Origin: Takakia lepidozioides
Taxonomy: Eukaryota; Streptophyta; Takakiopsida; Takakiales; Takakiaceae
Assembly (NCBI GenBank): GCA_030704615.1
Contig: CM060733.1
Span: 75,988,907-76,052,906 of the forward strand
Direction: 5' to 3'
Length of the DNA stretch: 64,000 nt
The notes beneath the pieces are model-generated. The model was given only the letters and a program-made list of their open reading frames with translations, was not told the origin of the DNA and did no database searches. Below, in pieces: positions 57,591 to 64,000 of the stretch. Position 1 is the first letter of the stretch. Each line of letters starts with the position of its first letter. Position numbers and translations under genes: made by a program.

Positions 57591-58610
57591 CTTCACACCC
57601 CTTGACACATAGTTTGTCTTTTCTTTGTAGTGGGGCTGCAGCCTTGCATTTCATCCAAGAGTAGGAGACATGTTTACGATAGGGAAGAGAAAGAAAATGA
57701 AGAGCAAGAAAGAAAATGAAATGTTGTTCGTAGAAGGAAGAAACCCAATAAAATTTTGATAATTTCATCCAAAACTGAATTAATGTAATTTAGTATGTCA
57801 GGGGCCCATGCCATGAATTACAGGGGGGCAGATGGGATGGTTTTCATGGAACCATCCCTAGCATTTTTAAGAGGCAATTCTTTCTTGGCGGCGGTTGATG
57901 GGGAGCAGGGATGCCTCGGCGTGAGCCTGGTCACGTGAGCGCGTGAGCGCAATTGCGCTCACGCCACGTCACCTTGCGCCAATGCCACATCACGGGGCTC
58001 ACTCCACGTCATCACACTTGAAGATCGCATCACCACGCGCCCATGAAGAAGTGGAGTGTATTCCCGCGGATTGGCACCCTTTACCGCGGAAACAAGCTGG
58101 ACGACATAATAAAAGGCAGTGGCCATTCCCACCTGAAAGCAACAGATGAATAAATGATGGATGAATGTATAGTTGGATGATAAACAGATGGATGAGTGTG
58201 AAAAATGAATATAGATGGATGAATGAGGGATGGATAAGAATCAAATGGATGTTGAGCAATGAAAAACATTCATGACATGAAGATGCATGACTAAAACTTT
58301 AGACGAATGCACAATGTATATGACATGAGTGTGGTAGGTTTGTGGGGTGGATTAAAGAGTACAGAGGATGAATGTACAATGGATGTTGAACAAAGGAAAA
58401 CATTCATGAATGGAGTACGCATGAATACACTGTAGATGAAAGCACAATGGATATGACAAGAGTGAGGGAGGTTTGTGAGATGGATTCATACATATTGCAA
58501 TTTAAATGGTAGTTGATTCTTTGATTATTTTTCTTTCCAAAGGAACAACTACGGTGGAGGAAGGGGATTCAACGTTTTGCAAAGAGGATGAAACATAATA
58601 TTAAAAGAAC
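57591..58610. repeat. Non-coding stretch with GGATGAATG repeats and a 24-bp palindrome
   Basis: 57941-57964 is a perfect palindrome: GCGTGAGCGC, AATT, and the reverse complement of the first ten. 58140-58260 is rich in GATGGATGAATG words. About 58259-58375 is duplicated at 58376-58500 (ACATTCATGA...GCACAATGKATATGACA...GAGGTTTGTG). No gene. Confidence 0.65.
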
Positions 58611-58615
58611 ATAGT

Positions 58616-61600
58616 TCAGTCTGACTCAGAGTCAGTACAATGTATCCCCGCTTCCTCTGCATCTAAGTCTAAGTATTTAAGAACTCCGGATCTACGCTGG
58701 CTACACCTACGGCCGGGCAGTAAAAATTCAGGGGATAGGGACTCAGCCGCGTGAAGTGCCACTGCTTCGGCATAATCAGGAAGCAGAAAATTGGAAAGGG
58801 GGCTGTCGAAAACAGACTCGCCACAAATGACTGTATCTCCTGAAGATCCACCGCTGCCTTTCCTGAAAGACAGCCTGAAAAAGTTATTACTGTAACTTTG
58901 ATGTTATTGAGAAATTGAGTATGACTCCCAAAGTGGGTTTAGCACTTACTCACATGAAAAGTCGTTGTCGACCTGCTTATCTTCGGGATTGTCATCATTT
59001 CGAATTTGAATCCGATCAGTCTGTGTGCCTGAAGTGGAGCCAGACAAAAGGGGGAGGAGCACTGTGTTGTAGAGGTCAGAATCACCCTCCATGCCAAAAA
59101 GGCTTCTTCCGCCTGCCTTGCATGCATGGTAAGTTGCTCCTGCACCAGACAGGAGGACATGAACAGTTTGGTGGGGGGGATTTAAGCAGATGGAATTGGT
59201 GAAAGAAAATCAATTCGGAAGGGAGAGAACGAACCTGTGGACACAGAAAGATCGACCACCCGTGCAGAGTGGTGGCTGCATGACTTCAGCAGTATTTGCA
59301 TGAACGCTGGGGATTTTTCCTTTGCACCTCTCCAGGGAGTGCCATCTGGTCTCTTCAGAGTCTGACTGGACTGCATGAAGTTGTACAAAATGTCATCGAC
59401 ATGCAGCTCATAGGGGGGGTTGACGAAACAACCCTGGTCAGAAATCTCAAAGCTGCGGATGGAGGATGGTGTCTTTGAGGTGCGAATCCTCCGCAGGCAG
59501 ATCGCCTCGAACATCCTCGTCTACCAAAGATAGCATGTTAGTGTGGTAAACACAATCTATAGTGGAAGTGTGTACATCGGCTATTCAGAACTCAGGCATA
59601 AAACAATCATTTTTATCACGAATCGGTGATGATCGGTGTCGATCATGGCAGATTCTTCTAGAGTGGAGCTGCAGAGAACATTGAAACTCATCATGAAAGC
59701 ACAAGCAGAAGGGAGACGACATACCAGCTGACTAGGGAAACCCCCTTTCACAAGGTAGAGGCTGTTCACACAATTCCATGTGCGCAAAACTTCAAACCCT
59801 AAAGACTTCAGATATGATGCCAATGCCCGACGACTATCTTTGTCACATGACTGAAAAAGCAGAAGTGTCCCTGCATCAGAGAGGAAATTATTAGAGAACC
59901 CGAACACCCAACTCCAGTAGTTGTCCTCGAATTTGTTCCAGCCTGACGTCTTGCCCTTTGGAAGAACTTATGGCACAGCCTGGCCATCCGGGATGTCGAG
60001 AATGACAATGTCAGCCGCATATGTTTTCTGCACACCGCACACGAAGGTGGGACCTGTGCTCACCTGCAACAAACATGTTTATTTTAAGAACGATGACAAG
60101 AATGTTTTCAAAGAACCAGACTGAAATACTGCCAATGAAACTTTCAGAGAAAAAGGAAAGAAACTGGAATTCTCACCAGATTGAGGAATGAGATTATGTT
60201 GTCCCAGGTAGGCGAAGGCACCCCAGTGTATCCTCTCTTTCGACTCTGCATCATCGCCAGCCAACCCTCATTGACAATTTTAATCTCTCCTGCCGAATCA
60301 GAACGGGAAGGGTGTGGCTTGGCATCGAACACGCACTGAACTGTGCGGGTATATCTTCGAGCAATGAAGTCCTGCCCACTCTCCATCTCCTTTTCTTTCT
60401 CCTTCCCCTTGTCATTTTCCTTCTCTTTGGACTTGTCTTTGTCCTTTGGCTTTGCTAGTGAGATGGCTATGACATCAAGAGCTTTGTCTTTTGGTTTGCG
60501 GCCCGCCTTCTTTCCCTTCTGCGGCGTTCCCTGAGCATCAGGCTCCTTGGCAACCAATGTTGCTAAGTTTCTTTGGTACTCTTCGTTAGTCAGAGGCGCC
60601 AGCATCTCAGCATTATTGTTCAAATATTTCATATGCTGTTCTTGAAAGGTCGTGTGCTCCGGTGGGCAGTCAAGGTACCAGCCATAGTCTCTGAAGTGAG
60701 AAGGACTCCAGTCCTTCAATATCCCTGCAGTATACATGGTTGGATCGTTTGCAGGGTCCGACCACATGTCAAGATAGTCTGGAATACCGCTCAGGTGATT
60801 TCCTTCCATAAGCACATATTTCGTGTATCTGTTAAACAGGAGATAAATCCCAACCCACCAAAGCGCGAAGTGGGTAAGATGCAAGTAGCACAGAATGAAA
60901 AAAACATGGAATGAAATGGCTCTGAGAACTGCTCCAATGACCTTTCAGGACCACACGACAGCTCTGAATGTGAATGTCGTCAACGCCATTCAAAAAATTC
61001 CATTCAATGATACTGTAAATACACCCTAATCCACGTGAATGCAAACTCTCGCTTTGGAATGACACAGACATAGAAGTGAATGTCATCAACGGCATTCACT
61101 TTGGATTTGTGAATACACTGCTAATCAAGCCTAATGATTTCTCAAAAGAGGCAAAATCATTGGATGGAAACTGAATGTCGGCAACGACATTCAGAAACTC
61201 GAGTAAGGAACCCTCCCTAAAAACTCAATGGACATTCATAACGAACATAACACTGAGGACCTCATAATAACACTGGATGTGAATGGCGTCAACGCCATTC
61301 ACAAAATTCCGAACAAGGAACCAATTAATACACCCTAAGCTCCTAATCCATGTAAATTCAAACTGTCGCTGGTGAATGACACAGACATAGAATTGAATGT
61401 CGTCAACGACATTCACTTTGGATCTCTGATAACACAGCTAATCAAGCCTCAAGATTTCTCGCAAGAGGCAAAAGCAATGCAGAACAACTGAATGTCTGCA
61501 TTGACATTCAGCAAACTAAAGTGAGGAACCCTCATTGTAAACTCTATGGACATTACAAAAACTTACATAACTCTGAGGACCTCTCAATAACTCTGGATGT

Positions 61601-63692
61601 GAATGTCGTCAACGCCATTCAGGGACATTATCAATTCTAATCAGGGACACTATAATTACACCCTAAGCTCCTAATCCAGGTGAATTCAAATTCTCGCTTA
61701 AGAATGACTTAGACAAAGAAGTGAATGTCGTCAACGACATTCAATTTGGATCTATGATTACAATCCTTATGAAGCCTAATTATTTCCCAAAAAGTGCAGT
61801 AGAGTTTCCAGTATGATATTGCACCTGTACACAACTCGCATCATGGCCCACTCTCCTCCAACCTGACTGTCAAAGTTGTTGGACCGTAAAATGTTACCAT
61901 CTTTGGAGAATTCCCGGAAAAAACAGTATCTCCAGGTGAGACCTCTCCACTTCCTTATGTATGCCTCCAATGACATTTGGGGAGGGGAAACAATCAAAAT
62001 GTTCAAGTCCTTCAAAGTCTGATCCAGCACAATGACGACGCGCTTTTCGAGCTGCAAATTGTATATTTGTCAGTATTGCAAATAAGATACTCATCACATA
62101 ATTGAAGAAAAGAAAACGGCTTATTTGAATACACACCTGACTCCAAAATGTAGCCTTGTGGAGCCAGTTATCAAACACCAAATCACTGATTCCTTCCACC
62201 TTTGTGCCAGGCTGTATGGTGCTCTTTGGGAACTGATTCAAGTCATTTACTGTCTGATCTAACTTCCATATCTCCAGCCACCTTATTTTTGTTTGTGGGT
62301 TGACCATGGATATGGCCAGCCGGTGCAATTTCTCCTGCTGCATCTCCAGATGCACATGCTTGTCATAGTGAAATTTGATCTGCTGAAGGAACTCAGAACC
62401 AAATCCAGGATCTACTATTCTAAGCTTCTTTCCGAAGGCGGACATAAATTTGGTTCTTCGCATTTCAAACTCCTTTTTTATTGTTGCTTCCACACCCTTT
62501 AATGTCCTTAGTTCCTCTGGTGTAGTGCGGTAATATTCGGATTTTCCCTTCTCAGCTGCCTCTGCCAGTTCTTGCTGCATTGATTCAAATAATGATTAGC
62601 ACCGAACGGACTACAAACATGTATTCGAAAAGTAAACTGAGTACAGACTCGGGCTTACCACATACATGTACTCCATAAACGCCTCTCGAGTCAAAGAATA
62701 CCAAGTGCCTGCAGCTCTTCCTGTTTCGCACTTCTTGATTATATTGGGGGGGAAGTACTGTCCGAAAATCATCCAGCTTCATCAGACCAATCCTCTGAAT
62801 TCGGAATAGTGTGTGGACCAAGCTTGTTGTCACATGCGATTTCTCTGTCGATCTGCAAAAACATTGGAAACATTGCATTCCTTAACACTGTTTTTTTGGG
62901 ATTAACAAGACACTACAGAGGGAATGAAGTCTCTAGGATAACTTACTTGTTCACGTCGTGCATAGCTGTAAGAAGCCTAGCGATGTCGTTTCCTGGATTC
63001 AAAACCATTGCCTCCACAACAATATGCTTGTCTTTGTCTTTCGCATGGTGTTTCTGGATGTATCCCATCCATGCCAGCAATCGGTGGTTGCCGTCCCAGA
63101 CGTAGAACATGTGGTTGCAGAATTGCTGGGTGTTCTTTCCCATCATGAGGCCTAACTCGAATTCCTCATTAGCATCTTTCCAGCACTCATCCCAGGTATC
63201 ACTGATCTCTGGAGACACTAATGTGCTTTTCCCATTTATATCCGTCAGTGACACATAAAAAACTTGTGCACCAAGTCTGTATCCATGCACGAAATCACTC
63301 TCCAATTTTGTTATGTCATGGGAAAGAGGTGGACGCACAATAGACATAGATATCATCCGGCACAGAGGGATGTCCAGACGTCCTCCAGATACGAGCATGT
63401 CCCTTATAACCTCCCGAGAGTTTACCTTATGGAATGACATAAGTTCTTTCACCTTGTCAAGGTAGTGCACTTCAGATTCATCTGCTTCATCGTTATTCTC
63501 TGAGCTTTTTCCAGACTCGTCCCCATCTCCAGATCCTTTCCCCTCTGATCCTGTAGGCTTGGACCTCACAGTTTTCTGCACGATGCCATTCAAATCTGAC
63601 TGAGTAATGTGCAAATAGTGAACGGCGGTAACGACCATCACTCTGTCTCGACGAAACTCACAATGAATGGTGTGAAACAAATTCAGAACCAT
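58616..63692 (-). pseudogene. ParB/methyltransferase-family gene copy D, near full length, with lesions
   Basis: Exons on the minus strand: about 63692-62947 (ParB-like, MFYVWDGNHRLLAWMGYIQK), 62852-62659, 62574-62137, 62051-61825, 60828-60176 (Lys/Glu linker), 60063-59725 (IVILDIPDG, GTLLLFQS), an exon around 59510-59240 (SPAFMQ ... VVDLSVSTG), about 59138-58940 (ATYHACKAGGRSLFGMEGDS) and 58874-58616 (LLPDYAEAVALHAAESLSPE). Splice phases agree with copy C at the junctions I checked. IV-before-I motif order resembles beta-class methyltransferases; the DPPY box is replaced by DIPD. Lesions are a TAA at 59967-59969 where C has Asp, and a frame break at a run of seven C near 62748. Its first exon may lie beyond the window. 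Confidence 0.78.
60972..61742. repeat. Tandem array of GAATGTCGTCAACGACATTC palindromes
   Basis: Eight sites start at 60972, 61078, 61173, 61281, 61395, 61489, 61601 and 61723, steps of 94-122 bp, all in one intron of copy D. They form a higher-order unit of about 315 bp with three palindromes each, repeated about 2.6 times; shared spacer words include CAAACTCTCGCT, AATGACACAGACATAGAA and GAGGAACCCTC. Arm changes are often compensated (TGTCGT/ACGACA; TGGCGT/ACGCCA). Confidence 0.88.
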
Positions 63693-63776
63693 CTACACAA
63701 GCAAAGCTGATCCTGCCGAATTCAAAACAAAACACTATGATTCTAGGGACACATGAACAGAAAGGTTTTGAGCAAG

Positions 63777-63876
63777 AGCGAACGACGTTAACGACAATCA
63801 CAAAAGACAAGGACCTGCCGGATCGGTGTTCTGCAATGACATATATGTGTAGGTGATTGGCGGCAACGACATTCAG
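63777..63876. repeat. Outlying copy D-type palindromes near its 5' end
   Basis: Degenerate sites: GAACGACGTTAACGACAATC near 63779 and GATTGGCGGCAACGACATTC near 63854. They keep the CG..AACG centre. A further weak one overlaps the start of the ParB exon near 63620. Confidence 0.6.
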
Positions 63877-64000
63877 TATAGTTTAGGGCGGACAGTAAGT
63901 GCAGATTATTCAGATTGACTCCATTGTGATGAACGTCGCAAGCATTCACTGTTTCTTGTCTATGTCGAGAGTACTTTCCAATCGATACTCTACCTGAATC

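Noticed and set aside
59400-59440. NPPY in copy D as a true methyltransferase motif IV
   Set aside because: It is not conserved in copies B and C at the aligned position and overlaps a run of C; the conserved candidate is DIPD upstream.
60972-61742. CRISPR or integron-like array
   Set aside because: The palindromes are inside an intron and the spacers repeat as a 315-bp unit, so it is a tandem repeat.

Overview
The window looks like nuclear DNA of a streptophyte, either a charophyte alga or a bryophyte-grade plant. The evidence is many GT-AG introns, an intact plant-type DEAD-box helicase gene with a C-terminal GUCT domain, PLS-type pentatricopeptide (PPR) sequence, and LTR retrotransposons, one with the common plant primer-binding site TGGTATCAGAGC. 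A Chara-like alga is my best guess, from general impression only. Most of the window is repeats and broken genes.

Layout. 1-1298: 3' end of a Ty3-type chromovirus, abutting a truncated unknown gene (1299-1834). 2042-20190: three partial or broken copies (A, B, C) of one intron-rich gene family joining a ParB-like N-terminal domain (DGNHR motif) to a C-terminal domain with the motif order of beta-class DNA methyltransferases. These are interleaved with a PPR pseudogene cluster, LINE remains and arrays of short palindromes. 20796-23613: broken MULE-like transposase with a SWIM zinc finger. 24100-32300: mostly tandem and degenerate repeats, an integrase remnant and a duplicated unknown ORF. 32857-39878: helicase gene, 15 exons, apparently intact (706 aa). 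42440-57590: an old rearranged Ty3-type element whose gag is interrupted by a young 6964-bp chromovirus (46030-52993) with a 5-bp target duplication. 58616-63692: the fourth family copy (D), with a tandem palindrome array in its largest intron.

The most unusual feature is the ParB-methyltransferase-like family and its palindromes. Copies A and B lie among 16-bp palindromes (ATTTCGGCGCCGAAAT). Copy C carries 24-bp palindromes built on CTTGCGTCAACGCAAG, and copy D carries GAATGTCGTCAACGACATTC. Bacterial ParB proteins bind 16-bp palindromes (parS), so copy-specific palindromes beside a ParB-like gene suggest a co-evolving protein-DNA pair. This is an inference and no function is shown. A and B are complementary halves of one gene, broken in the same intron. 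Matching terminal inverted repeats, an 8-bp duplication and a flanking inverted-repeat pair explain the break as a transposon insertion followed by an inversion. All copies carry stops, truncations or frame breaks, so the copies here are probably relics of a family that may be active elsewhere in the genome.
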